Assembly (NCBI RefSeq): GCF_001949145.1
Contig: NW_019091460.1
Span: 404,298-466,297, forward strand
Length of the DNA: 62,000 bases
DNA from: Acanthaster planci
Lineage: Eukaryota; Echinodermata; Asteroidea; Valvatida; Acanthasteridae
Direction of reading: 5' to 3'
Shown here: one piece after another, positions 26,401 to 38,656 of the stretch
How positions within the stretch are numbered: position 1 is the stretch's first letter
Layout of the letters: each line of letters begins with the position of its first letter
Position numbers and translations under genes: made by a program
The notes under the pieces: generated by a model
What the model was told of the DNA's origin: nothing
Database searches by the model: none
Seen by the model: the letters and a program-made list of their open reading frames with translations, nothing else

Positions 26401-29400
26401 AGTTACCACGATCAGCAGCATTCTTACCAATATTGTAATGAACCTGTGGACAGGGAGATATGTCCGTGAATAGAAAAATGTGCCAACACAGAAACTGTAG
26501 CCCCCTACCACTTGGAGTGCAGTGACAAATCTCTTTCATACAAGTGAGCAATACGTCCCTTACAATTTTTTTCATAAAGATTCGACACTTTAAATTTAGG
26601 TTTTATTTAAGTAAACAAATCTTCCCTTGTCAATTCAATATTGCCACGTTGACGATTGGATACAGTGTTTCAATGACTTTTAAACTTATGACCCAATATG
26701 ACCAAGACTTTGTCCAACAGGAAGAAGCAGATTAACTATAATTCCTTTCCACTGATATCTGATAACTCAAGATTTAATACTGCAAAACTCCTTGTCATGC
26801 AGCTCACTTTGGCATTCTGTGGACACACATCCAATCCAGCTTTATAAAGTTTTTCCTCTGTCATCCAATCTTGGTTGCGTTGGATACATCTACCAATATA
26901 GCAAGCCATCAGAACAACCAAGAGACCTCGCACAGCCTGTCAAATAAAGGAAAGTCAAGTAAAAGCTACCATTTCCTAACAAGAACTATTCTTACAGTTC
27001 CAGAACAGAAAATCTTGTAATACCTATTTCGTTTATCAGGTTACCTTTTTTAAGCATGAAAGATAATCTGATATTCCTCACTTACCCTCTTAGATACAGG
27101 ACTACATGAAATCTTATTGATTAACAGCGTCAGTAGCATACAGAAGCCAAGACTGGGCAGATACAAGACTCTCTCAGCGATGACAAAGCCAACTCGGAGG
27201 AAGAGATTGGAGGCAGGAAGGAAGGGAATGATGAGGAAGGCTAAGGCCATTGTAAGAACCCTGACAAGAATATTGAAAGAAAATGGATAATGAATAAGCT
27301 GGAATTTAAGATGAATTACAGGAAAATGTTACTCAATGTACAAAGAATGGTGGTGCTAGAGCTTAATAATTTAAGACAGGAAGACTGACAAGCCTCCATT
27401 TTTGACTTAAAGCATTTCTGGAATTCTTCAGGTTCTGTGCAAAAGTGCTCCCTCACCTGTTGGCAACAAAAAGGCGGAGTTGACCACCTAGTTCCTGACT
27501 CCATAATTATCCTGAATTAGCATGAAATCAGAGGAACAGGGAGCAGACTACAATAATGCCCCCCTCCCCCCGAACTCGCACATTAAAGTAATTGGAATGG
27601 TATGCATGACATTACTTGTACAAATGTAAACGATGTAACCATGGCTGCATGTCCACCCAAAGGGAAGTACATGGATATCAGGTAACAGTGCGCCCTCAAT
27701 TGCCCATGCACAGCTGCACTGGAATTGGGGCAGAACCACCAAGATGCTAACCTTTTGTTGTGGCTGGGTTGACCAACCACACACCTGTAGATCAGACAAG
27801 CCAACAGTACCCACAATGCAATTGGGGCAAGCAGCCTGATGTCAGTGGCTGATTGAATCAGAGACACACATCCCATTGACCAATCGAAGCAAAGCCAGTG
27901 AGGAAAGATTAACAACCACAGGTTGAGCGCATAAATGAAGTTATAGTTTGTCACCTGCAGAATGGGAAAAGTAGAGAATTTTTCGTTAGTAAGAGTTGGA
28001 AGAACCAACAAATTATCAACAATTCTAAGGAACTCTCTTCACAAGAAATAAGAATAATTTTTGAGTCATGTCGGGTAGTCATTACTGTAAACGGTTTCTG
28101 CATTCCACAAAAGGGGCAATGAAAAAACAAAGTATACACAAGGCTTACTCCATGGCAGTCTAGGCACACAAAATGATTTATCACATTTCACCCCCCTAAA
28201 AAACCTAACTTGAACTCATTTTTATCCATCCCTCAACCTTCCTCATGCCACGCCCCCCTCCACACTCTCACCTTAAACCCAACCCTATTACAACATAAAC
28301 CTGCCCTTATAATAATACAGATTAATCGACTGACCCGCGTCAGAAATCCATCAGCGAATGACGCAGGATTGTCAGACGGTTGAAATGGCGGTGGCCCACT
28401 GCCCATTATGATAAATCTCCCAACCAACAGTACTAAAGCACACAGAGACACTACAAAGAGTCTGGTCACTAGACCAGGCAGCCATTTTGGATGACCAGGA
28501 GCATGGGATTTGGTTTGAATTAGGAACCTCTGGAAGACTTGGAGAATGTCTACTTGACAGTTGACGATGATGTCATAAATTATGCAGACACCCTGGAGAA
28601 GGAGGGAAAAAAAGCACATTCAGGAACGAATGGCCAAACGATACTGATAATCCAAGAGGACACATTGGAAAAGGCAAAATCAATCTACACAGTGAAACCT
28701 AAAAAGCCCAAATAAACAGTCATTTGATGACCTGAGGACGAAACTCAGTACACAAACAAAGGAAATGTCAATACATGAAAAGATTAGGAAAATTTTTAAA
28801 AACTTGCAATTATCAATGACTGAAGTTTCCGATAAGTGTTGAGAAACTGAAATAAAAAACCAATACTTACAAGGGCAGTAATGCCCTGTTCTTTACACAG
28901 CATTGATGCAGCACAACACAATATAGAACATGATAACTTCAGAAGAGAATGACTAGCGTCTGAACAATAAATACAAAAGGGAAAAAAATACATCAACACA
29001 ATCAGCGTCATTTTGTGTAATTCTTGCCAGTACATTTACAGAGCGGTTTTATTAACTTGCGAGAGAATGTTGTATTATATTTCTGCACATGAATGTGTTT
29101 TCATTTTAAAGTTTTGCAAAATTTGCAATTACATAATATTTGTCTGTCAAGCTATTTCACAAGTTTACTTCATTCAAACTGCCGATCTTTCCTACCTTTT
29201 TGCAATGCAGCAACATAGACATAAAAGGACAGAAAGAAGAATACAGTGGATAACAGATCAGCTCTGCCCACAATCCCAGCCACCTGGTGAACAGACATGA
29301 TCGATATCGTTAACCAACAACAAATAGACACAGTTGATCATCTCAGTCCTGTCCTTGTGACATTTTGGATGAAATTCATGCTTGGATGCAGTGCAATGGC

Positions 29401-31146
29401 CCGTCAGCAAAAGCAGTGCAACACATTGTATTTCAACAAAGATGATAATAACCTTTAAGACCAAAACAAGTCCTCTCAAGAAAACTGGAAGTGGGAAAAT
29501 TGGACAAATTTTAAAAAGGAGTTTTCTTTAAGAAATCATAAGAACGGTAAAAGGGGTATCATGCCAAGTTGCCAACAAGAGTGTAAGGAAATAATATCTC
29601 TCTTGTAACACACCACTGATTGCAAAATCTATGAAGATAAGTGCTGTATGCAAGCGTTTTGATTGCAAGGGGGAACTGTAGCAAAGGAGGTCATAGCCTA
29701 GCAGCTTTGGCTACTTTCCATCGACACGTGTATCACTCATAGTCACAGCCAGTTGATTCAAACACAGCCAGATTCTTTACTTATTTCTGGGTTATTCTAC
29801 GACACGGGGGTCCAGTTTTTTCATGTCCCTGTCACATCTAACAGGTGATTTTGTAAGTTTACAACACAAAAGTGATTAATTGATCCAGACTACCTGCCCA
29901 ACAAATTAAAACAGTTTGAAGTAAATTTCAATGTCTTTTTGGTCAAATTAAACGGGTCAGATGCAACAGGGACAAGAATGTCACACTTTTGGACGCCAAA
30001 TTTATAGAACAACCCTTTGGAATCTCTATCAAAAACTCACACTTTCTGTATGGATAGGATGCACTGTAAACAGAAGAGAACACAGTAAACTAGCTCTAGG
30101 AGCTGGGAATGTTTGACATTGATGTTGACGCTTCTCTGCTTCAAGACGAGAATGAGCATCACTGAAGATGACGGAGAAGATGCGGAGTGAAAAGACACTG
30201 ATGAAGGAGTGCAAGATGACATTAGTCAAATGAAAACCAAAGGGGTGATAGCCACCACTTAGGATGTAGTTCAACCTGCGATACAAAAAATATAGAGATC
30301 ATGAACTCATGCGGAAAAAGGAGTAACTTCAAATGATAATCAGAGTTTATTATGCCAAATCTGCATTTTTATCAAAACAGTCATTGAAGTTCATGGCACA
30401 TGGACGCTAGTCAGTGAGCTTTCTTACATGTACAGAATTGTTATGGAGAACTATAATACGGAGAAATCTTTACGTAAAATTGAGCATTGATCATTCAAAT
30501 TTGCAAAGTCTCCATAGTTTGCCCCCAGTAAATATTCAAAAGCAGTGCTCTGGCAAACAAGATACAAGCCCATGTCTAGCAATTCTCATGAGTTTTGACT
30601 TGACACATACCAGTACATGTAGATGTAATTTACTTATTTCCTGCCTTAAAGCTAAAAGGAACTGACCCCAGGTCTTTGTTAACTGAACTTGCAAAACACT
30701 CACCTGAAGGATAGCACAGTGAGAGGTCTGTAGGATTTATGACTATGATTCTTGACGATTCTCTCACCCCAAAAGTCATCTTGGAATAATTCACTGATCG
30801 GTGTCTCTGGCTTAATGTCTTTGTTGCTAAGCACTGCTTCTGCATCGTCAAAGACGAAATCGCCACAGCAACTGTTTAAATAGCAGAAAAGAGACAAGAT
30901 GGCAACCAAGCAGGTGCAGCTTCTTAATGAGAGTTCAGGAATAGGGATGCCACAGTCCCATTCTCGATTTGTTGATTGCAGAGTTGCTTCCCCCGACTTC
31001 TTCAGGATGTTGTTCTGAGAATCAATTTTTTCTTGCTGATGATGATGGATGCCATTCCTCCTTGCTCTGACTCCGCCCCCTGTAGGGGCCGCCTTAATCC
31101 GATTATGGCTGGCAGGCCTGTGGTGATTGGATCCCTGGTGTGTCAT
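20457..31146 (-). CDS. TMTC4: Transmembrane and TPR protein TMTC4
   Basis: Fourteen exons: 31146-30704, 30275-30041, 29283-29196, 28959-28871, 28592-28335, 27954-27752, 27260-27086, 26936-26808, 26443-26364, 26011-25904, 25286-25145, 22368-22254, 21084-20972 and 20684-20457. All phases close, giving 801 aa. The ATG at 31146 has an in-frame TAG five codons upstream. The family are ER multi-pass proteins that O-mannosylate cadherin-type domains. Residues 1-75 are a polar cytosolic head, longer than in human TMTC4. The first membrane segment is at about 76-95, followed by the acidic pair in FVFDD (100-101) expected in the first lumenal loop, then [67 protein letters not shown] and [10 protein letters not shown]. 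These match TMTC4 more closely than TMTC1-3. From about residue 535 to 780 run TPR repeats ([55 protein letters not shown]). The end is lysine-rich (KKKTKKH). It appears intact. Confidence 0.95.
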
Positions 31147-34100
31147 GTTGTCCGGGTTCTGCTAAGCGTTCTGCCATATGGGATTTGGCATTGATGAATA
31201 TAAGACAAAGACTCATCCACTGCCTTATGCTTCATTCCATCCTGCTACTTACACGAACTGATGATGCATCTCTGTATTCCAAAGAGAATGTTTCTTGGAT
31301 TACAGACTAGTGGTAGCACAAGACATTATGGCATATGGTTTTGTTAGCAGCTGCAGCAAGCAAAACCACAACAAAGCTACAAGTCTGTCCTTCAACAACA
31401 TCAAGCCTCCATAAACCAAAGCCCTTGGGTTGAAAAACAAACTCATACCCAGAATAGGCTGCTAGGATAAATAAAGCAGCAACCAATTTCTAATTCATCA
31501 TCACGAACTCAAACAACCGCAGTCATCACTGTGGTAAGCCACACAAATATGCATTCATATTGAACACAAGGAAAACTAGGTCTCAGACTATCTGAACATA
31601 AGCATAGCGTGTGTGGGTTTGACATACATGTACATGTATACACCCAAGGCACGTCTGTGCAGGGGCATGATTACAAAGAAAACTGTCAACCAGACTGACA
31701 AATAGACTAAGCTATCAGCAGATCTGGGTTGCGTGGATAAACGAGGGATTTTAGAGACATAATGGTTGACTGCCACTGTGTGCTTTGGGTTGCGCTGTCC
31801 TAGTCAACAATGGTGGGGAGACACAATGGGATGAAAAGGAGTCTTTACACATGACTACTGCTTTAGGAATTGTAAATTGTAAGCACAATGATAAAGGGAA
31901 TGTTGAGGTTTATGGAAAGTCAAATGTCATGCATATTAAAACACTATCTTCTTCGTTCACTCCAAATACATGTGGGAAAAGTCTTTATTGGACAGTTGCC
32001 TAATTTGGACAAATTCATGGCAAATCTACAATGAAAAAAACATTTGTACTTTACAACATGTAAAATACTGCTTTAAATAGTGCATGGACTTCGTAGCCAA
32101 GAAAAACAAACAATAATATGACAAAGAGGGAAGGGGTTACTCTCCTGACATCCCAGGCTAGCCATGCATTTCATCTATCAAAGCATAATGAACAAACGAT
32201 GATAAACTGTCGAGACACAACAACAAAATTTACCAGCCAATGTTGAGGCTGTCAAGACCATCACATATGGGACCAGACACAAGACCAGACACAATTAACA
32301 ATGTGATAAATTACAAGGAGTCGGGGTTACACATGGCAGCTATCTTCTAGTAAGCACTGTCGATATATCAATGTTATTGATATGGGTTTGATATCGGTAT
32401 CACCGATGTTACATGTAGTTATTTGGTAATATTGATATATCAAAAATATCGACATACAAAAAAACGATATATTGGTATCGGCCACAATATGATGTCAACG
32501 CTGCCTACCTTTTGCTTTTGTCATAGGGCTACACATGAGTAGACCTTTCGTATTATCCCCAATGACAAAGCACTGACCAGGAAGATGGCTGCCGCGCATA
32601 ACCTCTATGGATTAGTTGCAGATCATCTGAATAGCCTGTAATTTGAATACTGCACTCCTGCGAATCGCCCGTACTGACTTGAAGGTCTTTTGTGACGATC
32701 TCATGGGGTCTTGTGACGATGATCTATAAATTATAAGTGGTCTCAACTACAACACTAAGGCAATGACTTACCAGCCAATACAACTGGTACATGTACTCTG
32801 CATAATTTACTCCTGTGTCTAGCACATCCCTGGTTTTGCATTGTTCTCTGTATTGCTGGGGCATTATGGATGAATTCTGCAAGCTACTTATGAAGGGTTC
32901 ATGTACCGGTAACTGCTTTTTCTTTCATTTTCTGACACATTCAAGTAAGATTAAGGATGTGAATAATGTTCATGAGTCTGACAAGTTATATAGCAATGAA
33001 GGTTTCTGAGGTTCCAACACTAAATGCAACCTAAACAAAAAAAGAAAAACCTACACAAAACATAAAAACAAACAAAACTGAAACAAAAATAATCGCTTAC
33101 TCTAATCAACACAAATTAAAACTGCTTTGAAATCTAAAATTCTTTCTCTCTTACTGACATGTGATTCTGGTTGGTTTTTTTTTTTGAGACTGAACCTCTT
33201 CATGATACTTTGGTACCATCAAACAAGGTTTATGTTTATATCTGACTTTAGGAAAATCTCAACATTTCTACACCTAACATCTCGGCCTACATGCATGTGC
33301 TGAGCCACCTATGGTATCACAGCTGACTCACATGACAATGGTTCTATCATTGGTCATAACATACATGTATCTTCTCGAATATATGTCAAGTCTTTGCTTG
33401 GTAACAAAAAAATAACAAAGTAGTACTAGTACTACTACTAGTCATGACACTTGACAGTGAACAACTCAGAAAATAATACCAAGCCTAAAGAAACCAAAAA
33501 GCTTCCCCTTCCTAGGCCATGGTTGGTTGAACCATAGAGCAAGCAACACTGCTCGTTGAAACTGAATAGCTGAAACTACATGTAAGTAGGCCTATTGGTA
33601 CTTATTTACTATTTAGTAGACCCTAAACATAGCCATATGATAGCGCAATAACCAAGTTGCGCAGATTTGTTGTAGGCCTAATGGATGTTATTCCAAGGCA
33701 AATCGACTCTCAGGATGGAGTACAATAAATTTGCTCAAGGTTCAAGATTGCACTTAAACTTATATTTACGTGGAATTCAACACACTTACGGGTACGCTGA
33801 TCAGCACGTAACTGCAGAAGGATACTTTTACCCCCGAACACGACGACGATCCGACTGATTTAATGCCCGCGGCGGTGCTTGTGCTAATGTGTGCATGGTA
33901 CCCGAACCGTTTCCTTACTCTTTTCATAAAACGAATGCATGGGAACCAGCCTACATTCGTGCAGATAATGTACGTCTTGAAGTTTTGGGGGCCAGGTGCG
34001 CGCATCGCGCGTTGGAAGGGTACACACTTTAGAGCAAAAAGATGTACATGCATTAATCTATTAGACTTTTCTCGACTTTCAATAAAAATGCACTTTCCCA

Positions 34101-34702
34101 TTAATTAACGAGCTTAATTGTTTGTGGCACACCGATTCTATTTAATATATTAATGCGTTTAGTTGGCATTTCAACTTCAACTTGATCACTCGTAAGTTTA
34201 TTTCCGATTGTCCTCAACTTTCTCGTAGCTCCAATTAAGATGGTAAAAATTGATTAGGAATTGCTTCAATATCATACAACCATCAAAAATTGTGACTGTT
34301 TAACCTTTAAGAAAGAATAAAGACGAAAAACTTTGATCGACATAAAACTTAATACTAAAATCGTACATACAGACCTGTTTGTCGTGCGAACGGTTAGGCT
34401 CGCCCCTCAAAAAGGCCATAAAAGTTTACATCTTGAAAGGAATTCCCCAAATTTTGGCCCCGGAAAAAAATTTCCCCCAAAATGTAATTTTGTTTCCGCC
34501 CTTGGCCCGAACAACGCTCAAAATCCTCCAACTCACTAGAAACCTTCACCTAAAGACCGAATTGAATTGAAACAATAATGATATATATATATTTTAAATC
34601 ACGATGATTGAAAATGTTGGGTTCTGTTTTTTTTAAATCTCTTTTCAGAGATTCCTTCGTTCTTCTTGCTTCTCTCTTGGCATGTCCTGACTGTTTTCAT
34701 CT
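31147..34702. other. Spacer upstream of TMTC4, downstream of HEBP gene
   Basis: Holds the presumed TMTC4 promoter and 5' UTR (about 31150-31700) and the HEBP-like gene's 3' flank. No coding exon is supported. It contains a TACATGTACATGTA element near 31624, an AT-rich inverted-repeat cluster at 32359-32481, poly-A/T runs near 33040-33190 and a GTAGTACTAGTAC palindrome near 33420. Confidence 0.55.
32359..32481. repeat. AT-rich GATATAT inverted-repeat cluster
   Basis: GTCGATATATCAAT at 32359 is mirrored by ATTGATATATC and ATATCGAC at 32430-32453, with further ATTGATAT, GATATCGGTATC and GATATATTGGTATCGG words between and after. The arms are imperfect and can pair in several ways. It could be the remnant of a small non-autonomous inverted-repeat element; no target-site duplication was identified. 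Confidence 0.5.
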
Positions 34703-37467
34703 TTAAGATCCTTCGGTGGTGTCTTTGATGAACCAGATTTCGTTTCGTCGTCCTATCACTTTCATAGGACTGTCATAACCACAGAAATAGCAGAAACCAG
34801 TTTTGTACTTGTGTTCCGTTCCTAAAGCTTCGCCTAGTTTGGCCACTTCTGCCAAGGCAACCTCCTCCTTGGAAAAACCGCCATATTTCCTGAGGATAAA
34901 ATTTTTTTAGGAGTTTTAACATTTACATCCTATTTTTAACCAGGTCTTACGACACACGTTGCTTTCTGGAGTTTGCTCCCAACCCAGCACACTTTTTCAC
35001 AAGCCCTTTTTACATTTTCGTGTGCGTCCATATCTGTGACGTACACATGTATTTCCTTCACAAGATTTTATGAAAGGTATTTGCTCTTAATTCCCTAGGG
35101 ACAAGCGAACCACTTCGATTGAACTCATAAATTTAAGGGTCAAAGGAACACTACTTCAAGAGTCCAAGGACAAATATAAGGGTTTGTTTAAAATAATTAA
35201 GTATGAACTATGCATGAGCCCGTCCTGGGGTAGTGGAGGGCGGGAACAGTACCTGGCATACACTCGAGTTGAGGGTGTTTGTCTGATTGTGATAGGCATG
35301 TCATCATTCGGCGAAGGCGGTTTCTCTCTGTGTTCATCAGGAATCATAAAACCAACCTTGATCTCCTTCTTAAAAGACTTCCAGCTTCCAACTTCTCCTG
35401 GTTCATGGTACACCATGACCGGAGCGGTCATGGACATACTCAGCCCTGGTAACAAAGCACGCAGCTAGTTAAAAATGTGCCTCTGATGAACCACTGCGTG
35501 AAGTACGTATTTGTCGCGAATAATCCACCCTATACTACTCTGCCTTCGAGAATTCAGCCAATCAACGTGCAAAATCGTGCAACAAAGTAGTCTTTTAGCT
35601 CTGAGGTGACTTCATTACCAACGATACGGACCAGACATGACCTACCTTCTTTGTTGGTTCCAGAAATGTACTTAAACAATTTTTGGAAGCCAGCACTTGT
35701 AGCCTCCTTGATTGTGTCTGCCTTGGAATCAATCACGGCCCACATGCAAGGCTCATATTGACGCTCCTCAAAATCCTGAAAACAAATTAAAAAAAATTGT
35801 GTCAGTTTTTGAATTGCGGGAAGAGGCTTTTTTTCGTAAGGGTTGGGGACGTCCAAATTTATGAGTGCATTCACAATCCGTGTAGGTCTCGGGCCCAACC
35901 TGAGGAAGAATACTCTCCAAATTATTCTGAAAGAGCGACTCGCTATTAACCCTAACCCTCCTCAATCCTTCACCTGTTGGAGGACTGAGGAGTGTTAGGG
36001 TTAACAGACTTCCAATCGATTTAAGGGGGAAAAAACACTAAAATAACGTTTGGTCCCATACGGACAGCTGGGACCGTTTTAATTCTCACCTTCGAGGAAG
36101 AAATGACCGTATACTTTGGCCCCTCCGTCTTGGTGAACATTAGGGATGTTAATGTCTTAAACATCCTGTCTCCTTGGAAAGCTCGTCTATCTAATCAAAA
36201 GTGACATTTTCAGGTCCAATTAATGATGATAAATTATCATTGATAATAATTGCCATTTAAAGGACGAAAATCACAGTGACGATTTTACAGTCGTGGTGGT
36301 GCGGCTGGGGCTGCCGATCTGGATGAGTTGTACAGGCCTATGATAATACATTCATTTTGATATTTCTCATCCAACACACATCTGCTTTATTTTCGGAGGC
36401 CAGTTATTTTGTTGTAGTACATTGTATGTCTTGAATAAGAACATCAAGAACATTGTAATACTCAGCTGGTGAAGGACTTTGGACATTCCCAAGACGCGTT
36501 TTCTTTAGTACACGTATCTGGGCAGACACGGTGTCATTTCATAGGGGAAAATGATTTCATTGCCAGTCTTCAGGGGAGAGTAATCAACGCCTCGTGGAAG
36601 CTTCTTCTGTAAAAATGCCAGATTTTATTTCCCCTCTGAATATAGCTTTTATTGAGGTCGGGTTTTGGAGAGAAAACAAAATTGTGTCCCGGTGAATGCA
36701 CCGTCCGAGCACAGACTCGTTTATATATTTGTGTCAGACACGCCTGTTCCTAGTGATTTTTAACATTAAAAATATTGATTAGTCATGTACATTTCTCGTA
36801 ACTCACCTATCTCTATGACAGTGGAAAAATCCTTACCTACCCTCGGCGAACCCTCGAGTGGTGTACATTGATTTCTTTTAGGCTATACAATTTCTTATCA
36901 GTAGGCCTACCTGATAAAGAGTTACATAAACATTTTCCTATATATATCTTTATGATCATGGCTGAAGTCAGCCGACAGAAGCGTGCACTAAATAAACACA
37001 AACAGCATTCCGATAACTGAAAATATGACGTAATTTTATAGAGAAATAAAGAACATGGAATATGATAGCCACCCAAAAAATTCAATTTCACCATTTTGTA
37101 ATCATTAATTTTCTTCAAGCTTAAAAAGACGAGTGTTTCATTTAAAAAAAATGCGAACAAATTCTCTCAAAATCCACGGCTGGTTTGGCCCGCTGGTCGG
37201 CAATCCAACTCAAGGTTAGGCTGTATAGGCTAAGGGCTAGTTTCTAAGGCCATAACGCTGCACAGCTTTGCCGGCCAGCGGGTCTGATGTGGCGGATGGT
37301 GTCGCGGTATAGGGGATTGACTTTGGACCATTTTTTATCCGTAAATTTATCAAATCTGCCTGGGATGAAAACGCATAAAATAGAGAATTGATGCTGTTGG
37401 TAACGGTCCTCACTCGAGCCTCTCCAACGAACACACACAGTGAACAACTCGAAACGAAACACACCAT
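34703..37467 (-). CDS. HEBP2: SOUL-family haem-binding protein (HEBP2-like)
   Basis: Exons: 37467-37414 (tentative), 35775-35646, 35445-35253 and 34889-34703, with phases closing to 187 aa, close to HEBP1/HEBP2 length. Exons 2-4 carry the SOUL fold hallmarks: ERQYEPCMWAVI, GFQKLFKYISGTN, SMTAPVMVYHEPGE, RVYAR followed by KYGGFSKEE, and a C-terminus with YDSPMKVIGRRNEIWFIK. Family members bind haem or porphyrins, and vertebrate HEBP2 has been linked to mitochondrial permeability. The proposed first exon codes MVCFVSSCSLCVFVGEAR, hydrophobic and signal-like, with an upstream in-frame TGA and a GTGAGG donor in the required phase 0. It rests on phase and position alone, so the N-terminus is uncertain. 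Intron 1 contains a strong hairpin (35946-36005). The gene is head-to-head with CEP295, their start codons 1.2 kb apart. HEBP1 versus HEBP2 orthology is not settled. Confidence 0.85.
35946..36005. repeat. Hairpin with telomere-like arms in HEBP intron 1
   Basis: The left arm begins TTAACCCTAACCCTCCTC (35946-35968) and the right arm ends GAGTGTTAGGGTTAA (35983-36005). About 21 of 23 positions pair, around a 14-base loop. The outer parts contain the CCCTAA/TTAGGG telomere word, but only one or two units per arm, in inverted orientation. Confidence 0.85.
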
Positions 37468-38221
37468 TAAGATGGCATACCGCCCTCAATTTTCAATCTC
37501 TTTTGAGAACAGAGACAAGCTGCTCTCGACGAGCCAGACCGCCCTCTATTGAATTGACATTTTAGTTAGGTGCCACTTAATAAGGGGATATTATTGTTAT
37601 CTGTAATGACAAGTTACCATACTGTGAATCGTCGCGCGGCGGTTTATGCAAACCGACAACGAAAACATACTTTAAAACCGCACTCCCTATGTTTGTACAA
37701 AGAGGAATGTATTTTATTCGTGGTACGTGTGTTTGGCCAGTTTCCTTAAATGATATTAAGCTGTGTGAATAATTTTGATGATCTCATTTTTGTTTGAATA
37801 GGTCTAGGGCTTACTCTAGGCCCAGGCCTAGGCATGCTCAGCCTCAGATGCTAGGCAAAAAACTTATTTTTTTCCCCTGTCATCTGGCATGTCTGGTCAT
37901 GTTATGATCGACATGATCGATCTTGTCCCTCAGTCCGTTATTTGCAAAATCTGAACAGCATTGCACTGCTCTACGTCGAGTGCAGTTCTAGTTCAGTTGT
38001 TTGCTGCCCGGGCTAGGCCATGGTTGCAAAGTTGGTTTAAACTTTAGCAGTCAGTCATGTCACATTATCAGCCTTGTTTGTCAGTTAAAATTCTCAAACA
38101 TGAAAAATAAAATAAGGGAATCTTTTTGGGTGCATTGAATTAGCCGATATCTTCATAACCTCCTGCATGAAATCTCTTACTTAACTTTCCTTTTTGATGG
38201 TTTTAAAAGACCATGGATATT

Positions 38222-38387
38222 CAGCCAGCTCAATTGCAGAATACCCTGCTATCCCGCATGACAGGTCAAAATGTCACACGCTTCTCAAGGGATTTTCACC
38301 TTGTACCCAGGTAACTAGTCATTTCAGGGGTCGTTTTTTAGAGTGGCGGGGTATTCTGCAATTACTCCATTCAGCTGTCGCTGGCTA
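38222..38387. repeat. Imperfect foldback upstream of CEP295
   Basis: CAATTGCAGAATACCCTGC at 38231-38249 is matched in reverse complement by GCGGGGTATTCTGCAATT at 38346-38363. Outer AGCCAG (38223) pairs with CTGGCT (38381). The right arm has about a dozen extra bases between these blocks. Size (about 165 bp) and form would fit a small inverted-repeat element, but no flanking duplication was established. Confidence 0.6.
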
Positions 38388-38473
38388 AATGTGTATGTGA
38401 GCTGTAAGTGTAACTTAACAATATTTAGATAGCTACATGTACAAGTTAGGCCTACTTCCAGACAGGCCAGAAA

Positions 38474-38503
38474 TGTAAGGTTTATATATGTATAAACCTT
38501 ACA
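38474..38503. repeat. Perfect 13-bp-arm hairpin
   Basis: TGTAAGGTTTATA at 38474-38486, a four-base TATG loop, then its exact reverse complement TATAAACCTTACA at 38491-38503. Flanking AGAA and TTCT extend the pairing past one mismatch. It lies 120-150 bp before the CEP295 ATG exon. Confidence 0.95.
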
Positions 38504-38656
38504 GTTCTGTGGAAGCAGCTACAAGCACAAATAGATACTGGTGCTTAAATGCTAGTTGAATGTTAGAAATGCTCTTAGCTTACGTGCCAACTTATGTCAG
38601 CAACTCATTTTTTTTTGTCCTAGGGTAAGATTTCTGAATATTTCACCATTTTCACA

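Larger units (their letters stand above)
37468..38656. promoter_or_regulatory. Shared 5' region of HEBP-like gene and CEP295
   Basis: The region lies between two divergently oriented start codons. On the CEP295 side a T-rich tract ending TCCTAG at 38623 is a good acceptor, so the CEP295 ATG exon (from 38624) is preceded by a non-coding 5' exon somewhere upstream in this interval. No TATA box is convincing. The region contains two inverted repeats (38222-38387 and 38474-38503) that probably lie in the CEP295 5' intron or leader. Confidence 0.5.

Noticed and set aside
35946-36005. Functional link between the telomere-like hairpin and the nearby telomerase gene WRAP53
   Set aside because: The distance is 18 kb, only one or two telomere units are present, and linkage of words and gene function is most likely coincidence.
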